64,000 nucleotides of DNA from Avibacterium volantium (GTDB taxonomy: Bacteria > Pseudomonadota > Gammaproteobacteria > Enterobacterales > Pasteurellaceae): positions 1,521,001-1,585,000 of the forward strand of contig NZ_LR134167.1 of assembly GCF_900635775.1 (NCBI RefSeq). The letters are read 5' to 3'. Below the pieces are notes generated by a model. It saw nothing but the letters and a program-made list of their open reading frames with translations. It had not been told where the DNA came from and ran no database searches. A program made the position numbers and the translations under genes. Shown here one piece after another: positions 19,877 to 29,637 of this stretch (positions within the stretch are counted from its first letter, which is position 1; each line of letters opens with the position of its first letter).

Positions 19877-22483
19877 TTATTTACCATTCTCAACCCATTT
19901 TCCGTCAATATAATCAGCACGCCATTTTGTGGCTTTGCCATTTTTTTCAGAGGTAATATATTGACGTTTTTCCTTACGGCTAAAGCGAACGATGGCCTCG
20001 TTGCCTTCAGGATCTTTCTGTGGCGCATCGGCTAAATATTGCAATTTTTCAGGCAGGCGATCACGATATAACGCCAATTCTGCCACTTTAGCTGCACGAG
20101 TTTCACGAGATTTCGGGAAATTATGCGCAGACATAAACACGCCACTTGCGCCATCACGCAATACAAAATACGCATCAGAATTTTCACATTTTAGCTCTGG
20201 GAAATGTACTGGCTCTTCTTTTGGTGGCGCAACTTCGCCATTTTTTAAGATTTTGCGCGTGTTATCACATTGGATACAAGCCATATATTTGCCAAAACGC
20301 CCCAGTTTTAAGTGCATATCTGCGCCACACTTATCACATTCCACCACTGGGCCGTCATAACCTTTAATCTTAAACTCGCCTTGCTCCACCACATAGCCAT
20401 CACAATTTGGATTATTTCCGCACACATAAAGTTTTCTTTGCGGATCAATAATATAGCTATCCATTGCCGTGCCACATTTCGGGCAACGTTTGCGATCCAT
20501 TAGGGCTTTGGTTTCAGAAGCCTCGTCCAGCACATTTAATAATTCGGCTTCTGGAATTAAATTTATTGTCGTTTTGCACCGCTCTTTTGGTGGTAAAGCA
20601 TAGCCTGAACAGCCTAAGAATACGCCAGTGCTTGCAGTACGAATCGCCATTGGGCGACCACAAGTTGGGCATTTAATATCGGTTAGCACAAGGCTATTTG
20701 GCTTCATTCCGCCTTCTAGCTCATCTAATTCGGCTTGGCTCAGCTGTGCAGAAAAATCTTTAAAGAATTGATTTAATTCCGCTTTCCAATTTTTTTCACC
20801 GTTGGCAATTTGGTCTAGCACATCTTCCATATTGGCGGTGAAATCATAATTCATTAAATCGGTAAACGATTGGTTAAGGCGATCGGTAACAATCTCCCCC
20901 ATTTTTTCCGCATAAAAACGGCGATTTTCCACCCGCACATAACCACGATCTTGAATGGTTGAAATGATCGCGGCATAAGTAGAAGGGCGACCAATTCCGC
21001 GTTTTTCCAGCTCTTTTACCAGTGCAGCTTCGGTAAAGCGCGCAGGCGGCTTGGTGAAATGTTGCTGTGGAATCACTTCTTTTAAATTTAGCTGATCGTT
21101 CACCGCAACTGCTGGCAGCACTTGATCTTCAGCACTTTTGCTCATTGGTGGTAACACTTTCGTCCAACCGTCAAAACGTAAAATACGTCCTTTGGCTTTC
21201 AGACCGTAATCGCCCGCCGTTACCGTGAGCGTAGAGCTATCATATTGTGCGGCAGGCATTTGGCAAGCCACAAATTGACGCCAAATGAGATCGTATAAAC
21301 GCACCGCATCTTTATCCATTCCTTGCACATCAGCAGCCAACACACGCACATCAGAAGGACGAATAGCTTCGTGCGCCTCTTGCGCATTATCTTTGCTCGA
21401 ATAAAAATTCGGCTTAGCCGGCAAATAGGCATCACCATAATTTGAACCGATATAATCACGCACCATATTTAACGCATCTTTACTCAAATTAGTGCTATCG
21501 GTACGCATATAGGTAATATAACCTGCTTCATACAAACGCTGCGCCAGCATCATTGTTTTTTTCACGCCAAAATTAAGGCGAGTACTTGCGGTTTGTTGCA
21601 AGGTTGAAGTAATAAATGGTGCTTTCGGTTTAGAGCTAGTTGGCTTGGTTTCTAAATCAGAAACGATATAGTCAGATTTTTGTAAAAAATCCACCGCACT
21701 TTGCGCTTGTTGTGCATTCTTCGGCTCAAATTTTTTCCCTTTAAAACTGGTTACATCAAGACGCAAACCAATTTTCTGTGCGGTTTCCGTTTGCACCGCC
21801 ACTTCCCAATATTCTTCAGGTTGGAAAGCTTTGATCTCACGCTCGCGTTCTACTAATAATTTCACCGCGACCGATTGCACACGCCCTGCTGATAAGCCGC
21901 GCGCCACTTTCTTCCATAATAATGGCGACACCATAAAGCCCACCACGCGATCAAGAAAACGGCGTGTTTGTTGGGCATTAACGCGATCCATATTGAGATG
22001 TTCAGGGTGTTCAAAGGCTTGAGTGATGGCATTTTTGGTGATCTCGTTGAATACCACACGGCTAAAGCGATCATCATCACCGCCAATCACTTCACGCAAA
22101 TGCCAAGCAATGGCTTCCCCTTCTCTATCCAAATCGGTGGCAAGGTAAATATGATCCGCTTTTTTCGCCAACGATTTCAGCTCCGCCACCACTTTTTCTT
22201 TACCCGGTAAAATTTGGTAATTGGCTTTCCAATCGTGATAAGGATCGATCCCCATACGCTTCACCAAGGCATTACGTTCTTTTTCTTGCTTAATGGCTTG
22301 CTTTTCTTCGGGGCTTAATCCTTTAGTAGAAATTGCCTTGGCTTTTTCACCAGTACTCATTCCAGCGGTAGGTAAATCGCAAATATGCCCTACGCTGGAT
22401 TTCACTATATAATCCTTTCCTAAATACTTATTAATGGTTTTCGCCTTGGCTGGCGACTCCACAATCACTAAAGATTTACTCAT
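19877..22483 (-). CDS. topA: DNA topoisomerase I
   Basis: 868 residues, against 865 in E. coli. The N-terminal TOPRIM domain starts [19 protein letters not shown] and has the acidic DLDREGEA motif. The catalytic tyrosine is Tyr325 in YITYMRTDS. Three C-terminal tetra-cysteine zinc modules are visible (CPTCGRPM..., [10 protein letters not shown]..., [10 protein letters not shown]...). The enzyme relaxes negative supercoils by a type IA single-strand passage mechanism. It is divergent from the LysR-family gene and 101 bases away from it. Confidence 0.98.
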   Translation of the reverse strand: MSKSLVIVESPAKAKTINKYLGKDYIVKSSVGHICDLPTAGMSTGEKAKAISTKGLSPEEKQAIKQEKERNALVKRMGIDPYHDWKANYQILPGKEKVVAELKSLAKKADHIYLATDLDREGEAIAWHLREVIGGDDDRFSRVVFNEITKNAITQAFEHPEHLNMDRVNAQQTRRFLDRVVGFMVSPLLWKKVARGLSAGRVQSVAVKLLVEREREIKAFQPEEYWEVAVQTETAQKIGLRLDVTSFKGKKFEPKNAQQAQSAVDFLQKSDYIVSDLETKPTSSKPKAPFITSTLQQTASTRLNFGVKKTMMLAQRLYEAGYITYMRTDSTNLSKDALNMVRDYIGSNYGDAYLPAKPNFYSSKDNAQEAHEAIRPSDVRVLAADVQGMDKDAVRLYDLIWRQFVACQMPAAQYDSSTLTVTAGDYGLKAKGRILRFDGWTKVLPPMSKSAEDQVLPAVAVNDQLNLKEVIPQQHFTKPPARFTEAALVKELEKRGIGRPSTYAAIISTIQDRGYVRVENRRFYAEKMGEIVTDRLNQSFTDLMNYDFTANMEDVLDQIANGEKNWKAELNQFFKDFSAQLSQAELDELEGGMKPNSLVLTDIKCPTCGRPMAIRTASTGVFLGCSGYALPPKERCKTTINLIPEAELLNVLDEASETKALMDRKRCPKCGTAMDSYIIDPQRKLYVCGNNPNCDGYVVEQGEFKIKGYDGPVVECDKCGADMHLKLGRFGKYMACIQCDNTRKILKNGEVAPPKEEPVHFPELKCENSDAYFVLRDGASGVFMSAHNFPKSRETRAAKVAELALYRDRLPEKLQYLADAPQKDPEGNEAIVRFSRKEKRQYITSEKNGKATKWRADYIDGKWVENGK

Positions 22484-22584
22484 CTTTTTCTTTACCTAAT
22501 TTCTGCTAACTTGTGTAAAATTGCCCGATATATTGCGGACTATCTGTGGATTGGTCAATCATTTTTTTAAAAAAGGAAGAATAA

Positions 22585-23490
22585 ATGGATAAACTCAATG
22601 CAATTTCTGTCTTTTGTAAAGTGGTGGAAACGCAAAGTTTTACCCAAACGGCAATACAACAAAATATTTCAGTAGCAATGGCGAGTAAGCTAGTTTCACA
22701 ACTGGAAGAACAGCTAAAAACACGCCTTTTACAACGCACCACCAGAAAGATTGTGCCTACTGAAGCGGGGCTGCTTTATTACCAACGTTGCCAACCTATT
22801 CTGGCAGAATTGCAAGATGCCGAAGCCAGTATCAGCAATCTTGCTAGTGCATTACAAGGCAAGCTACATATTTCCGTGCCGCGGGATTTTGGCTTGCGTT
22901 TTATTGCGCCTAATTTGGGCTTATTCTTACACGCCAATCCTGATCTTGAAGTGGACATTGAATTTAACGATCGTTTAGTGGATTTAATCACCGAAGGCTT
23001 TGATCTCGCTTTACGCATTGGCAATTTGCAAGACAGTTCGCTGGTGGCGAAAAAAATTGCGAGTTCAACAATGCACATTGTGGGATCGCCCGATTATTTC
23101 GCTAAAAAGGGTATTCCACAAACGCCAGAAGAACTCTATCAACACAAAATAATGCTGTATAAATCCAATAACAATCAAGTATTTTGGGAATTTATCAACG
23201 GCACAAGAATTGAACGCTTGCGCGTACAGGCTGATGTAATGTGCAACAGTGGCTTAGCCTTAGCAGAACTGGCAAAATCAGGACTCGGCATTGTGAATTT
23301 ACCACGTTTTCTGATTGAAAATGAATTAGCCTCAGGGGAATTGGTGGAAGTGCTGGCTGACTATCCGCAACATCAGATTGATATGAATATTGTCTATCCC
23401 CACCGCCGTCATTTGGCGGCGAAAGTGAAAGCTTTTGTGGACTTTTTAAGTCAACTTGGATTATGCCAAGAAACCGCTAGCAATAAATAG
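22585..23490 (+). CDS. LysR-family transcriptional regulator
   Basis: 301 residues. The N-terminal winged helix-turn-helix (MDKLNAISVFCKVVETQSFTQTA...LEEQLKTRLLQRTTRKIVPTEAG) is classic LysR, followed by a periplasmic-binding-protein-like effector domain (about 90-300). The start ATG follows AAGGAAG. It belongs to the broad AaeR/CrgA/DsdC-like group, where sequence alone does not reveal the effector. The nearest divergent gene is topA, an unlikely target, so its regulon cannot be inferred from context. Confidence 0.9.
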   Translation: MDKLNAISVFCKVVETQSFTQTAIQQNISVAMASKLVSQLEEQLKTRLLQRTTRKIVPTEAGLLYYQRCQPILAELQDAEASISNLASALQGKLHISVPRDFGLRFIAPNLGLFLHANPDLEVDIEFNDRLVDLITEGFDLALRIGNLQDSSLVAKKIASSTMHIVGSPDYFAKKGIPQTPEELYQHKIMLYKSNNNQVFWEFINGTRIERLRVQADVMCNSGLALAELAKSGLGIVNLPRFLIENELASGELVEVLADYPQHQIDMNIVYPHRRHLAAKVKAFVDFLSQLGLCQETASNK

Positions 23491-23542
23491 AAGAAATAAT
23501 AGAAATAAAAAGAAATAAAAAGTGCGGTGCAATTTTTAAAAA

Positions 23543-23574
23543 TTTTCCCCTTCTATTTGCATAAAAGGGGAAAA
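23543..23574. terminator. Bidirectional terminator between the lysR-type gene and sppA
   Basis: TTTTCCCCTT (23543-23552) pairs with AAGGGGAAAA (23565-23574), with AT-rich tails on both sides, between two convergent genes. An uptake signal sits just upstream at 23520. Confidence 0.75.
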
Positions 23575-23580
23575 TAATTT

Positions 23581-25446
23581 TTAGCGTAACGTCCCGCAAT
23601 TAATACAGTATAAATACTGTCCTTTAGGATCGTTAAATTGGCTCAGTTGGTTGAGCTGTTGTTTTACTTCATTGAACGGTTTTGCCAAGCCAAGCGCACT
23701 GAATAATTGCTGTTGCGCGCCTTTGCCAAAGCTTTTCACCAAGGCATCAAGCATAGAATCATTGCGTTCAATTAACCATTCCACGCTAAATTCTTCCGAA
23801 CTTTGCTCACTTTGTTTTGCTTTAGCTAATTCCTTTGCTTTTTCCACCGCACGATCAAAATCGCCGAGTTCGTCCACCAATTTATTTTGTAAGGCTTCCG
23901 ATCCCAACCACACTTGACCTTGTGCGATTTTATCTACGTCTGTTTTAGCTAGCTGACGGCCTTTGCTGACAAGAGAAAGGAATTTATCGTAACCCTGTTC
24001 AATTTCCAGTTGATAAAGATCACTTTTTACTTTGGAGATGCCACTAAAAGCAGATTGTTTGCTTAATGGCGAAGTGGCAACACCATCAGCATTCACGCCA
24101 ATTTCTGCCACAGCTTTCTCAAAGGTTGGAAACATCGCAAAAATACCGATTGACCCCGTAATGGTATCTGCATCAGCTAAAATATAATCCGCCGTGCTAG
24201 AAATCCAGTAACCACCTGAAGCGGCCATTGCTCCCATTGATACCACCACTGGCTTGCCTGCTTGCTGTAAATGCACAATTTCCTGACGGATAATTTCTGA
24301 CGCAAAGGCACTGCCACCAGGGCTATTTACACGCAAAATCACGGCTTTGATTTTTTCATCTTCATAAGCCTGACGCAGCAATGTGGCAATCGTATCACCG
24401 CCAACACCATTGTCATCGGTTTCACCGTCAATAATTGCGCCCTCGACATTGACCACCGCAATGCGTGTTTTACCTTCCCCTTCAATGCGATCAGGTAAAT
24501 CTGCCAAATAGCGATCAAACGGCAACAATTTTGCTTTACCCTCTGCATTTTTGCCAAAAAGTGCGGTGAGTTTTTGTTCTAAAGTAAAACGATCGGCAAG
24601 TTGCGTCACAAATTTTTGCTGTTGGGCATAAGCCGTCAAATCCCCATTTAAGGCTTTCAAATTCGCAAAATATTGCTCCGCTTCAGGTAAGACATTATCA
24701 GCAGGGATTTCACGATTGTTTGCGATCAGCGTTTTATAATCCGTCCACATTGTGCTTAACCAGCGTTGCATATTGGCTCTGGCTTCTGCCGACATATCAT
24801 TACGCAAAAACGGCTCAACGGCAGATTTATACGTCCCTACACGGAAAATATGTGGCGTGATTTTTAGCTTGTCGAGCAAATCTTTGTAATACAGGTTTTC
24901 CAGCGCCAAGCCTTGAATTTCCACTGCACCAATCGGGTTGAGATAAATTTCATCGGCATAGCTCGCGAGTACATATTGTTTTTGCGTATAGCTATCCGCA
25001 TAAGCAATCACCGGCTTACCACTTTGCTTAAACTGATTAATCGCCTTGCCCACATATTTAATTGCAGGCAAATCAGCCCCTTCAAAACGATTCAGATCTA
25101 ACACCAAGCCTTTAATGCGTGGATCATTCACCGCAGAGCGAATGCTATACACCAAATCAAAGGTAGAAATTTGACGCGGCACATATTGAGAATCCACTTC
25201 TTTCAACAAATCTTGCAAAGAGTGAATTTCTTCACGATTATCCGCTAAATATCCATCTAAATTCAGCAATAACGCGCCTTCATCTGCACTCAGTGGCGCT
25301 TGGGCTTCTTTATTTGCATTCGTGAGCAAACTCACTACCGCAAAAAGAAACAGCACAAAAACAAGAAAGACTAAATTCATCACAACATTGCGCACAAAAT
25401 TTAATCCTCGCCACAGCATAGAGCCTAGTTTCATCAGCGATTTCAT
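23581..25446 (-). CDS. sppA: Signal peptide peptidase SppA (protease IV)
   Basis: 621 residues, against 618 in E. coli. One N-terminal membrane anchor (about 20-44, VVMNLVFLVFVLFLFAVVSLL) precedes two S49 peptidase domains. The catalytic dyad is Lys207 (GTYKSAVEPF) and Ser410 (GAMAASGGYW), matching the positions in E. coli. It degrades cleaved signal peptides at the periplasmic face of the inner membrane. It is a single gene, convergent with the LysR-type regulator. Confidence 0.96.
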   Translation of the reverse strand: MKSLMKLGSMLWRGLNFVRNVVMNLVFLVFVLFLFAVVSLLTNANKEAQAPLSADEGALLLNLDGYLADNREEIHSLQDLLKEVDSQYVPRQISTFDLVYSIRSAVNDPRIKGLVLDLNRFEGADLPAIKYVGKAINQFKQSGKPVIAYADSYTQKQYVLASYADEIYLNPIGAVEIQGLALENLYYKDLLDKLKITPHIFRVGTYKSAVEPFLRNDMSAEARANMQRWLSTMWTDYKTLIANNREIPADNVLPEAEQYFANLKALNGDLTAYAQQQKFVTQLADRFTLEQKLTALFGKNAEGKAKLLPFDRYLADLPDRIEGEGKTRIAVVNVEGAIIDGETDDNGVGGDTIATLLRQAYEDEKIKAVILRVNSPGGSAFASEIIRQEIVHLQQAGKPVVVSMGAMAASGGYWISSTADYILADADTITGSIGIFAMFPTFEKAVAEIGVNADGVATSPLSKQSAFSGISKVKSDLYQLEIEQGYDKFLSLVSKGRQLAKTDVDKIAQGQVWLGSEALQNKLVDELGDFDRAVEKAKELAKAKQSEQSSEEFSVEWLIERNDSMLDALVKSFGKGAQQQLFSALGLAKPFNEVKQQLNQLSQFNDPKGQYLYCINCGTLR

Positions 25447-25641
25447 AGATTTCCTTATTTTTTGATTTTATTTGAGAGGCGTATCATAAACAGATTAACA
25501 CCCAAATGCGAATAATTCTTTCCAGAATGCCTGTTTTTATCCGCTTTGAGCTGTTTTCTCGATCTGGATCGCAAAACTCACTAAAAAATCACCGCACTTC
25601 AAAAGGTTTTGCTATGGTTTCCCCTGCACAAGGAGAACCCA

Positions 25642-25875
25642 ATGTTAAATTTATTCAAACGCCCGATCGAAGTGGAAACCTTAGAAGCTTGGGCAAAAAT
25701 GGTAGAAGATATTGCCAAAGTTGCGATACTTGCAGTCCCCGTGATAATATTTGGTCAGAATGGAATACTATTTAAGATTGCAAGTAGTTTCACATTAATG
25801 TTTGTTGCTTATGCTACCCTTTTGGTGGGAAAGCAGCTCCGAAAACTCAAACCTAAATTATCAAAGGGGGATTAA
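25642..25875 (+). CDS. Small two-helix membrane protein, unknown function
   Basis: 77 residues from the ATG at 25642, which has a strong ribosome site (AAGGAG) 6 bases before it; an earlier in-frame ATG at 25609 has none. After an amphipathic Glu/Lys-rich start (LFKRPIEVETLEAWAKMVEDIAK) come two hydrophobic segments, AKVAILAVPVIIFGQNGILF and IASSFTLMFVAYATLLVG, and a strongly basic tail (KQLRKLKPKLSKGD). I do not recognise the family. Its stop codon directly abuts the start of a second tiny membrane protein, and a terminator follows, so the two form a compact unit. The clean ribosome site, exact spacing and terminator argue that it is a real gene. Confidence 0.7.
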   Translation: MLNLFKRPIEVETLEAWAKMVEDIAKVAILAVPVIIFGQNGILFKIASSFTLMFVAYATLLVGKQLRKLKPKLSKGD

Positions 25876-25983
25876 ATGGAGCTTACTATTGGATTATTAG
25901 TTTTATTGGCTGTAGTTTTAGCTTTTGGTGCAGGCATTAATCACGCAGCAAAAGAAGCCGATAAAGAGAGTAAAAAGAACTAA
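25876..25983 (+). CDS. 35-residue single-pass membrane peptide, unknown function
   Basis: It begins at the base after the previous stop codon (TAA-ATG), with GGGGG just upstream as ribosome site. The product is one hydrophobic helix (ELTIGLLVLLAVVLAFGAGI) followed by a charged tail (NHAAKEADKESKKN). I do not recognise it. The layout resembles small regulatory membrane proteins or type I/holin-like peptides, but nothing here proves either. It is immediately followed by a terminator. Translational coupling to the 77-residue gene suggests that they work together. Confidence 0.65.
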   Translation: MELTIGLLVLLAVVLAFGAGINHAAKEADKESKKN

Positions 25984-25989
25984 TTACAT

Positions 25990-26016
25990 AAGCCCCCGAT
26001 ATATAAAGGGGCTTTT
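25990..26016 (+). terminator. Terminator after the small membrane protein pair
   Basis: AAGCCCC (25990-25996) pairs with GGGGCTT (26008-26014), followed by TTTT. It begins 7 bases after the stop of the 35-codon gene. Confidence 0.8.
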
Positions 26017-26046
26017 CTATATCACCTATAAGAGCAAAAACTATGC

Positions 26047-26052
26047 TATAAT
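26047..26052 (+). promoter_or_regulatory. Extended -10 element before the nitroreductase gene
   Basis: TGC-TATAAT, an extended -10, ends 44 bases before the ATG at 26097. No good -35 is seen. A 9-base uptake signal follows at once. Confidence 0.45.
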
Positions 26053-26096
26053 CCACCGCACTTTTCATAACAAAAATGCTCACAAAAGGACTGATT

Positions 26097-26651
26097 ATGG
26101 ACGCTTTAACCCTACTCACTTCACGTCGTTCTAACAAGAAACTCTTTGCGCCTGCGCCAAACCAAGCACAACTTGAACAGATTTTCCAAGCCGCACTGCA
26201 CGTCCCTGATCACGGTAGATTGCAACCTTATCGCTTTGTAGTGATTGAAAAAGACGGTTTAAACAAACTTGGCGGCTTATTAAAAAGTGCGGTACAAGAA
26301 CTTAATCTCGGTGAAGAGCGGTTGAAAAAAGCGGAAAATTTACCGAATCGTGCGCCAATGATCATTGCCGTAATCGCAAAAATCCAAAAAGATATTGCTA
26401 AAGTCCCCGCTTGGGAACAAATGCTTACCGCAGGTTGCGCCACTTACGCAATGCAACTTGCCGCCAATGCACAAGGCTTTGACAATGTATGGGTTACTGG
26501 CCCTTGGGTTGATGGCTCTGAGTTACGCCAAGCGCTACAATGTGATCAAAACGATAAAGTGGTCGCTTTTATTATGCTAGGTACAGGGGAAGAAAAAGCC
26601 AACCGTGAGCCTAAGCAAATCGATCTAGCAAATTTTGTGAGTTATTTATAA
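26097..26651 (+). CDS. ydjA: YdjA-like nitroreductase-family flavoprotein
   Basis: 184 residues from the ATG at 26097 (ribosome site AAAGGA), preferred over the in-frame ATG at 26076 because MDALTLLTSRRS aligns with the start of E. coli YdjA (183 residues). The FMN-binding nitroreductase pattern is visible: SRRSNKKL at the N-terminus, APDHGRLQPYRF-like VPDHGRLQPYRFV, and the C-terminal IMLGTGEEK. YdjA is a small NAD(P)H-dependent FMN protein of uncertain physiological substrate. It stands alone, convergent with thiI. Confidence 0.9.
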   Translation: MDALTLLTSRRSNKKLFAPAPNQAQLEQIFQAALHVPDHGRLQPYRFVVIEKDGLNKLGGLLKSAVQELNLGEERLKKAENLPNRAPMIIAVIAKIQKDIAKVPAWEQMLTAGCATYAMQLAANAQGFDNVWVTGPWVDGSELRQALQCDQNDKVVAFIMLGTGEEKANREPKQIDLANFVSYL

Positions 26652-26674
26652 TGTATTAGAAAAAATGACAAAAA

Positions 26675-26711
26675 AATCACCGCACTTATAAATTGATAAA
26701 ATGCGGTGATT
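26675..26711 (-). terminator. Terminator between ydjA and thiI
   Basis: AATCACCGCA (26675-26684) pairs with TGCGGTGATT (26702-26711) around a 17-base loop, followed on the reverse strand by a T run. The left arm includes an uptake signal. It serves thiI and possibly the convergent ydjA. Confidence 0.7.
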
Positions 26712-26715
26712 CCAT

Positions 26716-28164
26716 TTACTTCCTAAATACCCTCACATTCCCAAACCCATTTTCTTTTAAATAAAGGGCTTGGAGTTTGCTCATTACGCCGCGTTCGCAG
26801 TAAAGGACGTAATTTTTGCTTTGGTCTAAGTCTGGAAATAAACTAGAAAGTTTATAAAATGGGATTAAACGTACTGCCTGCCCTGCCAGTTCTAACGGGT
26901 TTTCGTCTGTTTCTTCGGGGCTACGGATGTCAATAACAATGTCGTTTTCGCCTAATACGGAAATGGTGTCCACTTCCACCACTTCTTTTTCCGTTTGTTC
27001 TGCAATTTGGCGAATGTCTAAATATTGCGCATTTTGCACCGCACTTTCTAATACGCTGAAATCAAAATGATTTTCTTCGCTAAGAATTTTTTCTCGTACC
27101 GCTTTAACCGTTGGATTTTTTGAAATCACGCCACAAAATTCCGGCATTGATTTCGCAATATCGTCCGTACCAATTTCTTTTGCCATTGCAATAATTTGTT
27201 CTTTATCGTGGGTGATAAGCGGACGTAACACAAGGGCATCGGCGGCCTCATCAATTAGACGTAAATTGGTGAGCGTTTGGCTGGAAACTTGACCGAGTGC
27301 TTCGCCCGTAACAATGGCTTGAATGCCAAAACGTTCTGCCACTTTGCTTGCAGCACGCACCATCATTCGTTTTAACACCACGCCCATTTGGCCGTTGTCA
27401 ATTTTTTCTAAAATCTCTGCCACCACAGGCTCAAAATTAATCGCCACAAAACGTACTTTGTGCGAGCCACTGAAGCGATTCCAAATGTGATACGCCATTT
27501 GTTTTACGCCAATTTCGTGTGCTGCACCGCCCAGATTAAAGAAGCAATAATGCACGCGTGAGCCACGGCGAATCAGCATATAACTGGATACGCCTGAATC
27601 AAAGCCGCCCGAGATAAGCGAAAGCACATCTTCTTGCGTGCCAATAGGATAACCGCCCAGTCCTGTATGACGTGCTTTCACCAACATCATTTTGTCGTCT
27701 TCAATATCAATGCGAACAGTAACATCAGGTTTGCTAAGCTTCACTTTTGCGCTGGCAATATGTTGATTTAAGCCACCGCCGACATAGCGTTCCACATCAA
27801 GGGAAGAGAAATCGTGCTTGCCTTTGCGTTTTACACGCACACAAAAGGTTTTGTTTTCAAGGAGATGTGCCACATCTTGCAAAGTTTGTTGGAAAATATC
27901 TTGCACGCTGTTGAACGGTTTTTCTTCCACTTCAAGAAAATGATGAATGCCGGGGATTCGTCCTAATAGTTCTATTAATAAGGCGCGATTTTCCGCATTT
28001 TTTGACCGCACTTCGATATAATCCCAGTGCTTCACCACGGCCACTGTGTCATCATATTTATTCAAAATATTGCGAATATTCCCTGTCAAAATTTTAATAA
28101 AGCGTTTACGCACGCTTTCGCTTTTAATCATAATTTCAGGGAAAAGTTTAATAATAAATTTCAT
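26716..28164 (-). CDS. thiI: tRNA 4-thiouridine / thiazole sulfurtransferase ThiI
   Basis: 482 residues, the same as E. coli. An N-terminal ferredoxin-like and THUMP region (about 1-165) binds tRNA. The PP-loop [11 protein letters not shown] (about 183-193) adenylates the uridine, EFCGVIS carries the conserved mid-protein Cys, and the C-terminal rhodanese domain has the persulfide Cys456 (YCERGVMSK). It makes s4U8 in tRNA and, through the rhodanese domain, supplies sulfur for the thiamine thiazole. The rhodanese extension is absent from many ThiI proteins but is normal in this group. Confidence 0.97.
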   Translation of the reverse strand: MKFIIKLFPEIMIKSESVRKRFIKILTGNIRNILNKYDDTVAVVKHWDYIEVRSKNAENRALLIELLGRIPGIHHFLEVEEKPFNSVQDIFQQTLQDVAHLLENKTFCVRVKRKGKHDFSSLDVERYVGGGLNQHIASAKVKLSKPDVTVRIDIEDDKMMLVKARHTGLGGYPIGTQEDVLSLISGGFDSGVSSYMLIRRGSRVHYCFFNLGGAAHEIGVKQMAYHIWNRFSGSHKVRFVAINFEPVVAEILEKIDNGQMGVVLKRMMVRAASKVAERFGIQAIVTGEALGQVSSQTLTNLRLIDEAADALVLRPLITHDKEQIIAMAKEIGTDDIAKSMPEFCGVISKNPTVKAVREKILSEENHFDFSVLESAVQNAQYLDIRQIAEQTEKEVVEVDTISVLGENDIVIDIRSPEETDENPLELAGQAVRLIPFYKLSSLFPDLDQSKNYVLYCERGVMSKLQALYLKENGFGNVRVFRK

Positions 28165-28334
28165 TGGAATACTTCTGTTTTAAGCAAAAAAAATTGGGCG
28201 GTATTGTACAACATCTTTTACGAATCCCCAATTTTTCTCGTCCACTGCTCTCGCCTGTTTTGGGGCTAAACAAGGGAAACAAAAGTGCGGTGCTTTTTTC
28301 TGAGATTTTTTGCGCAACAATCTTGCTATAGGCT

Positions 28335-28363
28335 TTAACAAGTGCATAAAAATACAGTACAAT
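28335..28363 (+). promoter_or_regulatory. Promoter of xseB-ispA(-dxs)
   Basis: -35 TTAACA (28335-28340), 17 bases, -10 TACAAT (28358-28363), 35 bases before the xseB start. Confidence 0.6.
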
Positions 28364-28397
28364 GTGGCATTTATTTAGCTTGAACTTAGGAAAAACA

Positions 28398-28646
28398 ATG
28401 GCACGCAAACCTACAACAGACGAAAACAGCTTAGATTTTGAAACCACCTTAACCCAATTAGAAAGCATTGTTGCTCGTTTAGAAAGTGGCGAATTGCCTT
28501 TAGAACAAGCGTTAAAGGATTTTGAAAGCGGAATTAAGCTGGCGCAATTAGGTCAAGCGCGTTTACAACAAGCGGAACAGCGCATTCAAATTTTGCTTTC
28601 TAAAAGCGATAAAGCAGAATTAAGCGACTATCAAAACAACGAATAA
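28398..28646 (+). CDS. xseB: Exodeoxyribonuclease VII small subunit
   Basis: 82 residues from ATG 28398, preceded by TTAGGAA; the upstream in-frame ATG at 28362 lies in the promoter -10 region and is discarded. The family signature is clear: [37 protein letters not shown] followed by a Gln-rich helix. It binds the XseA catalytic subunit to form ExoVII, which degrades single-stranded DNA. The order xseB-ispA-dxs is as in E. coli. Confidence 0.95.
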   Translation: MARKPTTDENSLDFETTLTQLESIVARLESGELPLEQALKDFESGIKLAQLGQARLQQAEQRIQILLSKSDKAELSDYQNNE

Positions 28647-28671
28647 GCAACCCAATAACTAAGCCACTGCT

Positions 28672-29562
28672 ATGTACCAATTTGCACAGGATTTACAACA
28701 ACTTCAACAGCGGATTAATCAATTTCTCGAACAACAATTTGAGCAAATTGACACGCAACCCTCTCCCCTAGCGGAAGCAATGAAATATGCGCTTTTATTG
28801 GGTGGAAAGCGTGTTCGTCCGTTTTTGGTTTATGCCACAGGCAGAATGTTAGGGGCAGAACTCGTGCATTTGGATTATGCCGCCGCAGGCATTGAAGCGA
28901 TTCACGCTTATTCTTTAGTTCACGATGATTTGCCTGCAATGGATAACGATGCGCTGCGCCGTGGCCACCCCACTTGCCATATTGCCTTTGATGAAGCCAC
29001 CGCCATTCTGGCAGGTGATGCGCTGCAAGCCTTTGCGTTTGAATTACTGAGCCAAACGCCAAATTTATCTGCCGAGCAACGCCTTGCTTTGGTGGCAGAA
29101 TTGGCAAAAGCCTCTGGCGTGCAAGGAATGTGTTTGGGGCAAAGCCTTGATTTGCAAGCCGAACATCAACAAGTTAGCCTTACGGAATTGGAAAGAATTC
29201 ATCGCAACAAAACAGGCGCATTGCTACGCTGTGCATTAAAAATGGGCTTTCTTTGTTCACCGCATTTTGCCGACAAACAACTTTGCCAACAGCTCGAACG
29301 CTATGCCGATGCCATTGGGCTGGCGTTCCAAGTGCAAGATGATATTTTAGATATTGAAGGCGAAAGCGATGTGATCGGTAAAACTGTGGGCGCGGATTTA
29401 GCCGCAGATAAAAGCACTTACCCGAAATTACTCGGCTTGCAAGGGGCGAAAGAAAAAGCGCAAGAACTTCATCAACAAGCCCTTGATGCTTTGGCCAAAT
29501 TACCTTTTGATAGCTCGCCATTAAAGGCATTGAGCGAGTTTATTGTAACAAGAAAAAATTAA
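28672..29562 (+). CDS. ispA: Farnesyl diphosphate synthase (geranyltranstransferase)
   Basis: 296 residues, against 299 in E. coli. The first Asp-rich motif is VHDDLPAMDND (about 83-93) and the second VQDDILDIEGE. LLGGKRVRPFLVY, near the N-terminus, binds the isopentenyl diphosphate substrate. It condenses IPP with DMAPP and GPP to give FPP for undecaprenyl phosphate and quinones. It lies 25 bases after xseB and 75 bases before dxs. Confidence 0.96.
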   Translation: MYQFAQDLQQLQQRINQFLEQQFEQIDTQPSPLAEAMKYALLLGGKRVRPFLVYATGRMLGAELVHLDYAAAGIEAIHAYSLVHDDLPAMDNDALRRGHPTCHIAFDEATAILAGDALQAFAFELLSQTPNLSAEQRLALVAELAKASGVQGMCLGQSLDLQAEHQQVSLTELERIHRNKTGALLRCALKMGFLCSPHFADKQLCQQLERYADAIGLAFQVQDDILDIEGESDVIGKTVGADLAADKSTYPKLLGLQGAKEKAQELHQQALDALAKLPFDSSPLKALSEFIVTRKN

Positions 29563-29637
29563 TATATTGGACACCGCCTAAGCCTTGTATTATTAAAGTG
29601 CGGTCGAAATTTAACCCTTTTTTGGATTTGATTAACA

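Noticed and set aside
25506..25775. Overlapping 89-codon frame across the small membrane protein locus
   Set aside because: It has no ribosome site and no hydrophobic pattern, and is out of frame with the well-supported gene starting at 25642.
28715..29107. 130-codon frame opposite ispA
   Set aside because: It lies completely inside ispA, which has both Asp-rich motifs on the forward strand.
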